Source of the DNA: CAVQNQ01 sp964427655
GTDB taxonomy: Bacteria; Acidobacteriota; Terriglobia; Bryobacterales; Bryobacteraceae
Direction: 5' to 3'
Length of the DNA stretch: 35,247 nucleotides
NCBI GenBank assembly: GCA_964427655.1
Contig: CAYRWE010000022.1
Span: 1-35,247, forward strand
Position numbers and translations under genes: made by a program. The first letter of the stretch is position 1. The number at the start of each line of letters is the position of its first letter. Below, in pieces: positions 1 through 7,036 of the stretch. The notes under the pieces were generated by a model, which had not been told where the DNA came from, did no database searches, and was given only the letters and a program-made list of their open reading frames with translations.

Positions 1-182
1 GTGGCGAAGAGGTCCTTCCGGAGCTCCGAAGAATCAGACCTGAAGTTAAGGTGGTGGTCTCAAGTGGCTACGCCGAGGCTGAGGCGATGAGAATATTCGA
101 CGGTCACCGAGTTTCGGGATTCATTCAAAAGCCCTACACCTTCGTTCGGCTGGCGGAAAAAGTGCAGCGCACGCTCGGGTGA
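1..182 (+). CDS. C-terminal part of a response-regulator receiver domain (truncated by window edge)
   Basis: The open frame begins at base 3 and runs to a TGA at 180-182; the 5' end lies outside the window. The 59 visible residues carry the end of a CheY-like fold: a beta-4 strand reading VKVVVSSGY, then an amphipathic helix, then FIQKPY with the conserved lysine-proline of receiver domains, and a final helix ending LAEKVQRTLG. The protein stops right after that helix, so the receiver is C-terminal. It could be a stand-alone regulator or the receiver tail of a hybrid histidine kinase; this cannot be settled from the fragment. The phospho-acceptor aspartate is upstream of the window. The receiver assignment is firm, the parent protein unknown. 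Confidence 0.85.
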   Translation, partial: GEEVLPELRRIRPEVKVVVSSGYAEAEAMRIFDGHRVSGFIQKPYTFVRLAEKVQRTLG

Positions 183-234
183 CGAGCCGGCGGGTGGCCG
201 GCGACTCTGGGGTCATGGATCTGGGCGTCGGGCG

Positions 235-389
235 TCTGAAGCCTGGATGGCGCTAACCAACAATCTGAGGGTGCGGCCCGACTGACCTCTTCGATACAGC
301 GCGATCATGTCAGCCGCCTTGGCCTCGAAGTTCGGATCGTCGCCGGCCATGTACCGCTCCAAACGATGCGGCTTGATTCGCCAGCGTCT
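235..389 (-). pseudogene. Relic of an IS630-family transposase
   Basis: Read on the minus strand, bases 377 down to about 294 encode IKPHRLERYM followed by DDPNFEAKAADMIALY. This matches the segment after the HTH of IS630 transposases (a KPHR...DP.F..K..DIVGLY pattern). It is followed by a degraded piece (SAIQASDA) where the DEKSQIQALDRTQP catalytic block would normally lie; the catalytic DE is gone. No start codon or intact frame surrounds it and a stop precedes it. It abuts the hydrolase relic at about 389, so it may mark the insertion that destroyed that gene. The family match is by eye from remembered motifs, so it is moderate. Confidence 0.5.
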
Positions 390-596
390 TCTTTATCGCG
401 CCTGATTTGGCCAGCTCGCTTGGGAAATGCTTTCCGACTTCGGACTCTGTCTCACCGACATCAGGCATATGGGCGGCTTATAGACCAGGCCGACCACGCC
501 GGGGTCAGCTCCAGCCTCCGTGATGACGGCTCCCCCATAGCTGTGCGCGACTAAAATGCTAGGACCGTTTTGCGTCCTGGAGAAACTCGAGTCCAG
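390..596 (-). pseudogene. Relic of an alpha/beta-fold hydrolase, frameshifted and truncated
   Basis: From 596 leftward one minus-strand frame reads QNGPSILVAHSYGGAVITEA and continues to GVVGLVY. This is the nucleophile-elbow region of small alpha/beta hydrolases (H-S-x-G-G with the catalytic serine). After GLVY the homology continues only in another frame, as AHMPDVGETESEVGKHFPSE, so there is a frameshift near 496. The N-terminal oxyanion-hole part and the C-terminal Asp/His part are missing. The left end runs into an IS630-like relic. This is a dead fragment rather than a gene. The family call is good; its original substrate cannot be told. Confidence 0.6.
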
Positions 597-690
597 TCCC
601 CCCCTCCGCTACATGGCACAGGCGCGCGGGCGTCCGCCGAGGCAGTGCGGAGCCATCTTGTCGACGCTGAGTTTCCGGACAACCCTGCTA

Positions 691-1599
691 TCAATTCGAT
701 CCGCGCGTACTGCGGGGCTTAGCCTGCAAACCTCGGGTACGATCTCCCGGGATGGAAGATGAACGCCATCCCCGCAGCATCGTACGAAGCCGTTGATAAC
801 TGAGCGCCCGCACGTAGCCATCGGTGTATTCGTTGGTTTCGAAATGCAGATGCCCACCGTGCCCAGCCTGCGATGCGTTCAATCCACTGTGACCTACATC
901 GCCGAGATATTCACCCGCGGCCACCAAGTCGCCGTTAGACATCTTCACAGAGTTCAAGTGGCAATACCGATAGAACCGGTCCCGATCGGGGTCGAACACG
1001 ATGACCGCATTGCCGCCTTTACGCGACGTTGTCGAGAACAGGTTCTCCGGGCTCCAGTTTCCGTCGGCGAGAACCACCACGCCTCGCGAAACGGAGACTA
1101 CCGGGGTGCCTTCCGGCGCGAACAGGTCGACCGCATATCGATGGCTTCGCCGCCCGCTCACTGTAAGGTACGCGACAGGCTCGGCGTATCGCTGTGGGCC
1201 CGGCGCGTCGGATCGTGTCCAGACCTCATGCAGCAGTCGCACGAAACGCGCCTTTGCCTCGGGCGTCAACAGATTGCTGATCTGTCCGATGATGCGCCGC
1301 TCAGGCGCGGCGCTGCTCCTATCCGCTGGAAAATCGTTCAGGAAACCGTCGTGATAATAGAACGCGGAAACCAGGTACGGGCTGGCAAGAACGTTGTTCG
1401 TAGTCAGGGCTTCGAGAATTCGCCTCGCCTTGACTACCTCGTACGCTACGCGCGCATCCACTTCCGCGTTGGGCACCACGTCGAGGCTCGCCGGATGGGA
1501 GGCGGGACGTTGTCGCTTCGCGCGGTATCCTTCCGCCGGTTGAGCGAACCAACAAGCTATCAGAATGAGGACCGTTAACCTGGGAAACTGAGTCGACAT
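691..1599 (-). CDS. Exported M23-family metallo-endopeptidase (LytM-like)
   Basis: 302 residues from the ATG at 1599, chosen because it puts a Sec signal (hydrophobic run LTVLILIACWFA, probable cleavage after about residue 24) at the N-terminus; an upstream in-frame extension to 1665 looks non-coding. The catalytic domain spans about residues 145-262. It shows the zinc ligands H153 and D158 (HRYAVD, a relaxed form of HxxxD), the GTPV turn, H214, and the HLHFE block with H252. M23 enzymes cut peptide cross-links in peptidoglycan; those with all ligands, as here, are likely active in the periplasm. The N-terminal 120 residues are not recognised. It is monocistronic, with no good Shine-Dalgarno sequence, and lies beside the decayed stretch on its left. 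Confidence 0.85.
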   Translation of the reverse strand: MSTQFPRLTVLILIACWFAQPAEGYRAKRQRPASHPASLDVVPNAEVDARVAYEVVKARRILEALTTNNVLASPYLVSAFYYHDGFLNDFPADRSSAAPERRIIGQISNLLTPEAKARFVRLLHEVWTRSDAPGPQRYAEPVAYLTVSGRRSHRYAVDLFAPEGTPVVSVSRGVVVLADGNWSPENLFSTTSRKGGNAVIVFDPDRDRFYRYCHLNSVKMSNGDLVAAGEYLGDVGHSGLNASQAGHGGHLHFETNEYTDGYVRALSYQRLRTMLRGWRSSSIPGDRTRGLQAKPRSTRGSN

Positions 1600-1937
1600 G
1601 CACAAGCCGGTTCGAGATTGCCGATGGCCGCGCGGTTCGGAGCACGTCAGCAGACCTGCCCGCATTTTAGCCTCTTTCCCTTGCTACCACCATCCAAGAA
1701 CGGCCGCCGGATGGAAGAATTTCTTTAAGGCTCGCCGCGTATTTCGCCGACCAACGAGTTCACGAGGCAACACATCCGGTTGACGGCGCGGGAGCGCGAT
1801 GAAGCGCAGAGGCAAGCGGGGCATCGCGATGGTTCTCCCGGTGCGACGCCCTGGCTTTCGGGGGATTCGAAGCCTGGAATTCAGAATGTGAATGCTCCAG
1901 AGCGGTTTGAAAAACTCGCCAGTCGTGGAGCAACCGC
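1600..1937. other. Intergenic stretch without a recognisable gene
   Basis: 338 bases between two minus-strand genes. Short open frames exist on the plus strand but have no ribosome-binding site, no familiar motif and no domain. The region should hold the promoter of the M23 gene (reading leftward) and the 3' end of the small secreted gene on its right. No convincing promoter box, hairpin or repeat was seen. Confidence 0.5.
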
Positions 1938-2279
1938 TTAGTTCGCCTCCCGTTTGCCGCTGAATGTGCCGGTCACACCGGCCACCGCGATATCGCCCTT
2001 CATGCTGTCCGCTTCCACCGAGCCGTTGTAAGTCAATTCATAACCCGAGAGCGTGACCGAAAACGTGATCGCCTGGCCGTCTATCTTGCCGGCGGCCACC
2101 TCGACCTCCTCGCCGTTTGCGGAGCATTTGCCGGATACTTTCGCCGCGGCATCCTGTTTGAATGAGCAGCTCATCGGTATGGGGTTCCCCATGACATCGC
2201 CGTTCAAGGTCCACTTTCCGCTCACGTCCGTCGCCGCCGCCATGGGCAACGCCGCAAGGATCAGCCATGCGAATCGCAT
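1938..2279 (-). CDS. Small secreted beta-rich protein of unknown function
   Basis: 113 residues. There are two ATGs, at 2285 and 2279; the AGGAG at 2286-2290 touches the first but stands 6 nt before the second, so 2279 is preferred. A Sec signal (FAWLILAALPMAAA) precedes a mature domain of about 95 residues. That domain starts VSGKWTLNGDV and has alternating strands, two cysteines (SCSFKQ and GKCSAN) that could pair, and a final TGTFSGKRE strand. The GKW opening and repeated 'GxxxG' strands resemble small lipocalin-like or extracellular beta-sandwich proteins, but no family can be named. It is probably periplasmic. The gene stands alone, upstream of the M23 peptidase in the same direction but 338 bases away. 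Confidence 0.7.
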   Translation of the reverse strand: MRFAWLILAALPMAAATDVSGKWTLNGDVMGNPIPMSCSFKQDAAAKVSGKCSANGEEVEVAAGKIDGQAITFSVTLSGYELTYNGSVEADSMKGDIAVAGVTGTFSGKREAN

Positions 2280-2285
2280 ATTCAT

Positions 2286-2290
2286 CTCCT
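2286..2290 (-). promoter_or_regulatory. Ribosome-binding site that decides the start at 2279
   Basis: AGGAG on the minus strand. It is directly adjacent to the ATG at 2285 (too close to use) and 6 nt from the ATG at 2279, so the second ATG is the likely start. Confidence 0.6.
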
Positions 2291-2348
2291 AGGATTTCGA
2301 AACACCGGCCTTAATAACCGAGAATTCAGTTGTGGGTCTCCGGAAGAT

Positions 2349-2640
2349 TCAGTTTACATCCATGGGCCGGTCTTTGCCCCATGAATGTCGTTCGGCTGTC
2401 GTTCGGCACCTCCAATGGATTCTCGATTCGGCCCGCACCGAAAAGCGCATCCGGCACCACAGACTTTCGGCCAACATCCAGCGCCTCAGCGTTTCCGGAT
2501 CCTGCCGGTAACTCAAACCGAGACTGGCCGCGGCGTTGACCCGGTTCAAGGCCTCCTTCTCCACCCGCGCCATTAATCCAAGCCGCTTCAGTTCCCTGGT
2601 GTTATCCGCCGACGCCCGTGACCCGTCGATCGCTACGGAC
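2349..2640 (-). pseudogene. Relic of an ISNCY-like transposase with internal deletion
   Basis: The minus-strand frame reads ELKRLGLMARVEKEALN then AAASLGLSYRQ, the N-terminal HTH region typical of ISNCY-type transposases (AAELLGLSxRQ). It jumps straight to ETLRRWMLAESLW, which in intact relatives lies far downstream (ETLRxWMIxxGLW, before the RRRE..GELVQIDGS catalytic start). About 50-60 residues are therefore missing between them, and what follows is scrambled before a TGA at 2349. There is no intact start: the open frame extends right only because it lies antisense to the GH32 gene. The relic sits immediately upstream of the GH32 gene. The identification rests on remembered family motifs. 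Confidence 0.5.
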
Positions 2641-2690
2641 GGATTACGGCCTCGCCTCCGCCGTCGCCGTTTGTGACAGACTGGTTCAGA

Positions 2691-4229
2691 ATGCCGCGGC
2701 TCGCATTGCTTCTCATGTGCGGTCTGGCTGCCGCCTGGAGCCAGCCCTATCGCGAACTGTACCGTCCGCAATTCCATTTCTCTCCGCGCCAAAACTGGAC
2801 CAATGACCCCAACGGCCTGGTCTGGTTCGACGGCGAATACCACCTCTTCTTCCAGTACAACCCGTTCGGCGATACCTGGGGACACATGAGTTGGGGCCAT
2901 GCCGTCAGCTCCGATCTGGTCCACTGGCAGGAACTGCCCGTGGCTCTGGCGGAGGAGAACGGCATCATGATTTTCACCGGCAGCACGGTCGTGGACGAGC
3001 ACAACACCAGCGGTTTCTGCTCCGGTGGCAAGCCCTGTCTGGTGGCGGTCTATACCGGCCACACGCCCCGCACCTCCACCGGAAATCAGCTTCAGACTCA
3101 GAACCTGGCCTACAGCAACGACCGTGGACGCACGTGGACCAAGTACTCCGCCAACCCCGTGCTCAACCTGAATCTGCCGGACTTCCGCGACCCGCACGTT
3201 TTCTGGTACGCCCCGGCGCGCCGATGGGCCATGGTGGTCGCGCTTCCCACCGAAGACAAGGTGCTGTTCTATGGTTCCAGCGACCTGAAGCATTGGGCAC
3301 GCCGCGGCGAATTCGGCCCCGCGGGCGGAGCGGGCGGCCAATGGGAGTGTCCCACCCTGACCGAAGTGCCCATCGAAGGCAGCAATCCGCTTCGCACCCG
3401 TTGGGTGCTCAAAGTCGGATTGAACCCCGGAGGTTTGCAGGGCGGCTCCGGCGAGCAATATTTTGTCGGCGGATTCGATGGCGCGAGCTTCACCAATGAC
3501 AATCCCGCGTCCACCACGCTTTGGACCGACTACGGCAAAGACTGCTATTGCGCTCTCACGTTCAACCATCTACCGCCCACCGAAGCTCCGGTCATGCTCG
3601 GCTGGATGAATAACTGGCAGTATGCGGATAAACTGCCCACCGCTCCCTGGCGCGGGCAGATGGCCGTTCCGCGCCGCCTGCAACTTCGTGACGGCCCGGA
3701 CAGCCTTCGGCTGGTGCAGGAACCGGCCGAAGAGATCCGCAGCCTGCGGCAGAACCATTTTCACTGGAGCGGCACGAACGTGGTCGAACTCAACGGCCGC
3801 TTGCGGTCTCACCCGGCCGGCGAAACCAGCTTCGAGCTGGACGCCGAACTTCCCACGAGTAGCCAGGGTGAGATCGGCGTCCGGCTGCTGGGCGCCAACG
3901 GAACTTACACCACAGTGGGCTACGACGCGGACAAGCACGAGCTATTCGTGGACCGCCGGCACTCCGGCCTCACCGCTTTCAGTCCCCAATTTCCCGCTCG
4001 CACGGCGGCCCCGCTGGCGGTCGCGGGCGGGCTACTGGATGTCGTCGTTCTGGTAGACCGCTCCACGCTCGAGGTCTTCGCCCAGCACGGCGACGTGGCC
4101 ATGACTACGCTTTTCTATCCGCCGCAAGGCCCCCTTGCACAGGAGTTCTTCGCACCCGAAGCCCGGCCGGGCCGCATCGCCGTCGAGCGCTGGGATCTGG
4201 TCTCCGCCTGGAGCGCCGCGCGGCGATAA
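2691..4229 (+). CDS. Secreted glycoside hydrolase family 32 (levanase/inulinase/invertase type)
   Basis: 512 residues from the ATG at 2691; a GTG at 2673 is possible, but this ATG gives a clean Sec signal (LALLLMCGLAAAWS, cut before QPYRE). The five-blade propeller contains all GH32 catalytic landmarks: the nucleophile D39 in WTNDPNGL, the transition-state stabiliser in FRDPHVF (RDP at 166-168) and the acid/base E219 in WECPTL. A C-terminal beta-sandwich follows from about residue 360, including ELDAELPT and STLEVFAQHGDVAMT. Length and order fit exo-acting levanases, inulinases and secreted invertases. It should release fructose from fructans or sucrose outside the cytoplasm. No transporter or fructokinase is adjacent, so the fate of the product is unclear. 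Upstream lies a transposase relic, so its promoter must be within it or close by. Confidence 0.95.
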   Translation: MPRLALLLMCGLAAAWSQPYRELYRPQFHFSPRQNWTNDPNGLVWFDGEYHLFFQYNPFGDTWGHMSWGHAVSSDLVHWQELPVALAEENGIMIFTGSTVVDEHNTSGFCSGGKPCLVAVYTGHTPRTSTGNQLQTQNLAYSNDRGRTWTKYSANPVLNLNLPDFRDPHVFWYAPARRWAMVVALPTEDKVLFYGSSDLKHWARRGEFGPAGGAGGQWECPTLTEVPIEGSNPLRTRWVLKVGLNPGGLQGGSGEQYFVGGFDGASFTNDNPASTTLWTDYGKDCYCALTFNHLPPTEAPVMLGWMNNWQYADKLPTAPWRGQMAVPRRLQLRDGPDSLRLVQEPAEEIRSLRQNHFHWSGTNVVELNGRLRSHPAGETSFELDAELPTSSQGEIGVRLLGANGTYTTVGYDADKHELFVDRRHSGLTAFSPQFPARTAAPLAVAGGLLDVVVLVDRSTLEVFAQHGDVAMTTLFYPPQGPLAQEFFAPEARPGRIAVERWDLVSAWSAARR

Positions 4230-4270
4230 GGCCATAGCTCGCCCGCCAGTAGGGCCATCGCAACCTTCAT

Positions 4271-4543
4271 CTACCGGTGAAAGCGCTCGAAGCGGTGGTC
4301 CATGGCCCACGCGTGCTCAAAACGCGGAGCGACCCGCACCACGACCGGCGGCCTCCAGTATCCGGCCACCCAGATCCCGCTCGGGCCATTATAGCCGTCC
4401 ACCCACGTGTATCCCGGACCCGGGCAAACCGGACGCACCACGGCCACGGGCGCGGGCATGCCGATTCCAATTCCCACGCTGAATCGCGGAGCGGCGAACA
4501 GACCGCCCGCCAGGAGCATCATCACGGCGACTGTCTTTTTCAT
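4271..4543 (-). CDS. Small secreted YXWGXW-type protein
   Basis: 90 residues from the ATG at 4543. The start is fixed by a perfect AGGAGG at 4552-4557, 8 nt away, and a Sec signal (MKKTVAVMMLLAGGLFAAP). The mature part carries two copies of the aromatic motif, GYTWVDGYNG and GIWVAGYWRPP, the repeat seen in small YXWGXW/BcpO-like secreted proteins. A basic, histidine-rich tail (HAWAMDHRFERFHR) follows. The function of this group is not established; membership in the envelope or periplasm is likely. It converges with the GH32 gene, 41 bases apart, and lies downstream of the enolase-superfamily gene in the same direction with a 163-base gap, so it is probably transcribed on its own. Confidence 0.8.
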   Translation of the reverse strand: MKKTVAVMMLLAGGLFAAPRFSVGIGIGMPAPVAVVRPVCPGPGYTWVDGYNGPSGIWVAGYWRPPVVVRVAPRFEHAWAMDHRFERFHR

Positions 4544-4706
4544 TTTCTTGTCCTCCTTGCGCCCCTTCAATCGCAGGACGGTTGCCAAAATGCAATCGCA
4601 AGAAAATGCTGTATTTATGCACTCGCCGCCCCTTGCCGCTGGTGGATTTACGCCGCCAGCCTGGTGATTTTCAGCCGCTCGGGTTGGATTTCCGGCGCCC
4701 CCAGCT

Positions 4707-5927
4707 TCAGACGAAGCTCGGAGCTCCATCCGGGGTGAACGAGAAGGCCCGGTGCCATGGCTTGGCCGGCATGCGTTTGAACGCTTCCTCATCCATCTCG
4801 TAACCCCAGCCGGGCTTGTCCGGGATGGCCAGATAGCCGTCCTTCGCCACGATGGTCTCGCCTTTGATCAGGTCCTTTCGCGGGGACTCGTCATCGGGGT
4901 GATACTCCAGGATCAGGAAGTTTGGCGTCGAGGCCGCGAAGTGAATGTTCACCAGCGTGGCTAGCGGGCCCAGCGGATTGTGGGGCGCCACCTGTACATA
5001 GTGCGATTCGGCGATGGCCGCGATCTTCTTCTCCTCGAGCATGCCTCCGGCCAGGCAAATGTCCGGCTGAATTATGTCCGCGCCGCCCAAAGTGAGGAGC
5101 TGTTGAAATTGAAACTTCGTATACAGCTCTTCTCCGGTGGCGATCGGTATACGGACCTTGCGCCGCAATTCCGCCATGGCGTCCATGTTCTCCGGCCGTA
5201 TGGCTTCCTCCAGAAACAGCGGGCGCACGGGTTGCAGAACTTCGGCCAGCTCGTAGGCCAGGTACGGCGCGAAGATTCTGGCGTGAGCATCGAAACACAG
5301 GTCCACATCCGGCCCTATGGCCTGGCGCATGGCTTCGGCCTGCGCGCCGAACGAGCGGATGGTCGCGCCCTCCGGCACGGAAGTAGGGAACCCCAGTGTG
5401 GCCTTGAGCGCGGTGTACCCGTATTTCGCGATAAGACGTTTGGCCTCCTCGGGAGAGTTGGCCGCCTGGTAGCAGCGCACCTTGTTGCGGCATTTGCCGC
5501 CCAGCAGCATGTACACGGGCAGTCCGGCGGCCTTGCCCGCGATATCCCAGAGCGCGTGCTCGATGCCGCTGATCGCGGAATTAACCACCAGCCCGCCAGG
5601 GAAGCGCGTGAAGTTGTACATGGTGGCCCACAGGTACTCCACGTTGCGCGGGTCCTTGCCCACCAGCCAGTCCTTGAAGTCATGAACCGTGGCGACGGTG
5701 GCCTCGTCGGGTCCCGCCGAATAGGCCTCGCCCCAGCCGTGTATCCCCTGGTCGGTCGAGACCTTTACATAGACGTAATTCCGGCCTGCATTGACCAGAA
5801 AGGCCTGCACGTCGGTAATCTTCAACTCCGGTTTCCCGGTATACCGGGGTGCCGGCGTCTGCTCGAGGGCCGCCGCCTGCATGGGAATGCCGATCCCCGC
5901 TCCGGCCAAGAAGTCTCGTCGGTTCAT
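4707..5927 (-). CDS. Tat-exported enolase-superfamily protein, mannonate/galactonate dehydratase-like
   Basis: 406 residues; the ATG at 5927 has GGGAGG 4 nt upstream. The N-terminus is a twin-arginine signal (NRRDFLAGAG). Next is the capping domain (about 34-160) and a TIM-barrel domain. Metal and catalytic residues are visible: D213 and H215 in FDAHARI, E240 in FLEEAIRPEN, E266 in ATGEELY, and H316 in PHNPLGP. Histidine two after the first ligand and the PHNP block are typical of the ManD/DgoD group, which dehydrates aldonic acids to 2-keto-3-deoxy acids. The exact sugar acid cannot be read. An exported enzyme of this kind is uncommon outside a few phyla. Two more exported relatives lie at 32220-34963. 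No aldolase or kinase is adjacent here. Confidence 0.88.
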   Translation of the reverse strand: MNRRDFLAGAGIGIPMQAAALEQTPAPRYTGKPELKITDVQAFLVNAGRNYVYVKVSTDQGIHGWGEAYSAGPDEATVATVHDFKDWLVGKDPRNVEYLWATMYNFTRFPGGLVVNSAISGIEHALWDIAGKAAGLPVYMLLGGKCRNKVRCYQAANSPEEAKRLIAKYGYTALKATLGFPTSVPEGATIRSFGAQAEAMRQAIGPDVDLCFDAHARIFAPYLAYELAEVLQPVRPLFLEEAIRPENMDAMAELRRKVRIPIATGEELYTKFQFQQLLTLGGADIIQPDICLAGGMLEEKKIAAIAESHYVQVAPHNPLGPLATLVNIHFAASTPNFLILEYHPDDESPRKDLIKGETIVAKDGYLAIPDKPGWGYEMDEEAFKRMPAKPWHRAFSFTPDGAPSFV

Positions 5928-6244
5928 GTTTCCTCCCAGCCATTCATGTTAGCGGTATTTCGGTCCGGTGCCCGGTTGAAAATGCGCCCGATTCTCGGCT
6001 CAGGAGAGGTTCGCTCGCGGCAAATTTCTGTCGCGGTGCCGGAACTTCGCCGCGGCGGACTGCTCTACGCCATGCAGTTTCAACCACATGGTTTTGGAGA
6101 ATCGATTGCGAATATCCGAAACGAATCGCCGTAACGGTTTGTGAACGATTTCGTCTCGCGCGCCGCACGGGGAGCTTTCGAATGGGACCGAAATGGCGGG
6201 AGCCTGCCCGATAGCGCGCCCGTCGCGATGCGAACCTCCTGTTT
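5928..6244. promoter_or_regulatory. Divergent intergenic region; leader of the exopolysaccharide operon
   Basis: 317 bases between the minus-strand dehydratase-like gene and the long plus-strand operon, so it should hold both promoters. Neither a confident -35/-10 pair nor an ops or JUMPstart-like element could be recognised. An imperfect inverted repeat, ACGAATCG at 6121-6128 and CGATTTCGT at 6146-6154, could form a leader hairpin of the sort an UpxY-type antiterminator acts on. This is speculative. Confidence 0.4.
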
Positions 6245-6496
6245 GTGACGCTCCGAAAACCCAGAGATCGGGTAGTGGCTTTCCGCCTGACGGAAGAGGA
6301 GTACGGCGAACTCCGCAAGATATGCGACGAGCGCGGCGGCCGGAGCATTTCGGGGTTTGCCCGCTGCGAGCCGACCGCCCTGCCGCGCTGCGCTGGGGAA
6401 GCCGTGACCGAGGGCGTGCTGGAGAGCCGCCTGGAAGTGCTGGAAAAGGACATTGCCGACCTGAAAAACCGGTTGGAGATGTTGGAGGCGAAGTGA
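6245..6496 (+). CDS. Small ribbon-helix-helix/coiled-coil protein heading the EPS operon
   Basis: 83 residues from a GTG at 6245. The N-terminal half reads DRVVAFRLTEEEYGELRK then ERGGRSISGFAR: a beta strand, helix, turn and second helix as in CopG/Arc-type RHH proteins. The last 30 residues (ESRLEVLEKDIADLKNRL and on) form clear heptads of a coiled coil. This suggests a dimeric or tetrameric DNA-binding regulator, probably autoregulating the operon. The segment between the two halves (CEPTALPRCAGEAV) looks less ordered. Its stop overlaps the GTG of the UpxY-like gene (GTGA at 6493-6496), so the two are translationally coupled. No good ribosome-binding site precedes 6245; a GTG at V11 is an alternative start. 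A real gene is likely, its exact role inferred. Confidence 0.7.
   Translation: MTLRKPRDRVVAFRLTEEEYGELRKICDERGGRSISGFARCEPTALPRCAGEAVTEGVLESRLEVLEKDIADLKNRLEMLEAK
6484..6488 (+). promoter_or_regulatory. Ribosome-binding site supporting the GTG start at 6493
   Basis: GGAGG lies 4 nt before the GTG at 6493 and 13 nt before the in-frame ATG at 6502. Spacing and the 4-nt overlap with the upstream stop both favour GTG. Confidence 0.6.
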
Positions 6497-7017
6497 ATTC
6501 GATGCTATCGAACAGCGCAAGTACGCCCCTGCCGTGGCACGCACTGCGGGTCCGCTCGAACAGCGAGTCGCTGGCCGACCAGGCACTGCGCGGAAAAGGC
6601 TACGAGACGTTTGCGCCCTCCCGACGCGTACGGCGCCGCTGGTCCGACCGGATTCGCGAGATCGCGCTGCCCCTGTTTCCCGGATATGTCTTCTGCCGCC
6701 TGGACGCCTTGCGGAGGACGCCGGTCTTGCAGTCGCCCGGCGTGGTGGAAATTGTAAGCGTCGGCAAATCGCCCGCCCCCATAGACGAGCGGGAGATCGA
6801 AGCCGTGCGCGCCGTGGTGGCGTCCGGCATGGAGACCGAGGCAAGCGGTTTTCTGCGCATCGGAAATCGTGTCCGCATCGGAGCCGGCCCGCTGGCGGGA
6901 GCGGAGGGCGTCGTGGCCACCATCGATGGCCGCCGGAAGTTCGTCGTCGCCGTCAGCCTGCTGCAGCGCTCGGTTTCCGTGCAGATGGACGAGGCCTGGC
7001 TTTTGCCCGCACAATAG
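6493..7017 (+). CDS. UpxY/RfaH-type transcription antiterminator (NusG paralogue)
   Basis: 174 residues from the GTG at 6493. The NGN domain opens WHALRVRSNSESLADQALR and contains the FPGYVFCRLD signature of NusG-like proteins. A KOW motif follows at about residues 125-160 (GNRVRIGAGPLAGAEGVVAT), ending in SVQMDEAWLLP. Such specialised NusG paralogues ride with RNA polymerase through long capsule or EPS operons and suppress termination. Here it is the second gene of a run of about 24 kb with almost no intergenic space, the expected place. It is coupled to the RHH protein upstream and is followed 19 nt later by the export gene. The family is clear; which leader sequence it recognises is not. 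Confidence 0.88.
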   Translation: MNSMLSNSASTPLPWHALRVRSNSESLADQALRGKGYETFAPSRRVRRRWSDRIREIALPLFPGYVFCRLDALRRTPVLQSPGVVEIVSVGKSPAPIDEREIEAVRAVVASGMETEASGFLRIGNRVRIGAGPLAGAEGVVATIDGRRKFVVAVSLLQRSVSVQMDEAWLLPAQ

Positions 7018-7036
7018 CCGCGCCCCGAGGAAACCC

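Noticed and set aside
366..762. Two short plus-strand frames (366-554 and 556-762)
   Set aside because: The minus strand of this stretch has recognisable hydrolase and transposase relics; the plus frames have no motif or ribosome-binding site.
1600..1665. Longer N-terminus of the M23 peptidase (start at 1665)
   Set aside because: The extra 22 residues are polar and would place the signal peptide inside the protein.
5928..6244. ops/JUMPstart element for the antiterminator
   Set aside because: The GGCGGTAG core was not found on either strand of the leader. Acidobacterial UpxY-type proteins may use another signal.
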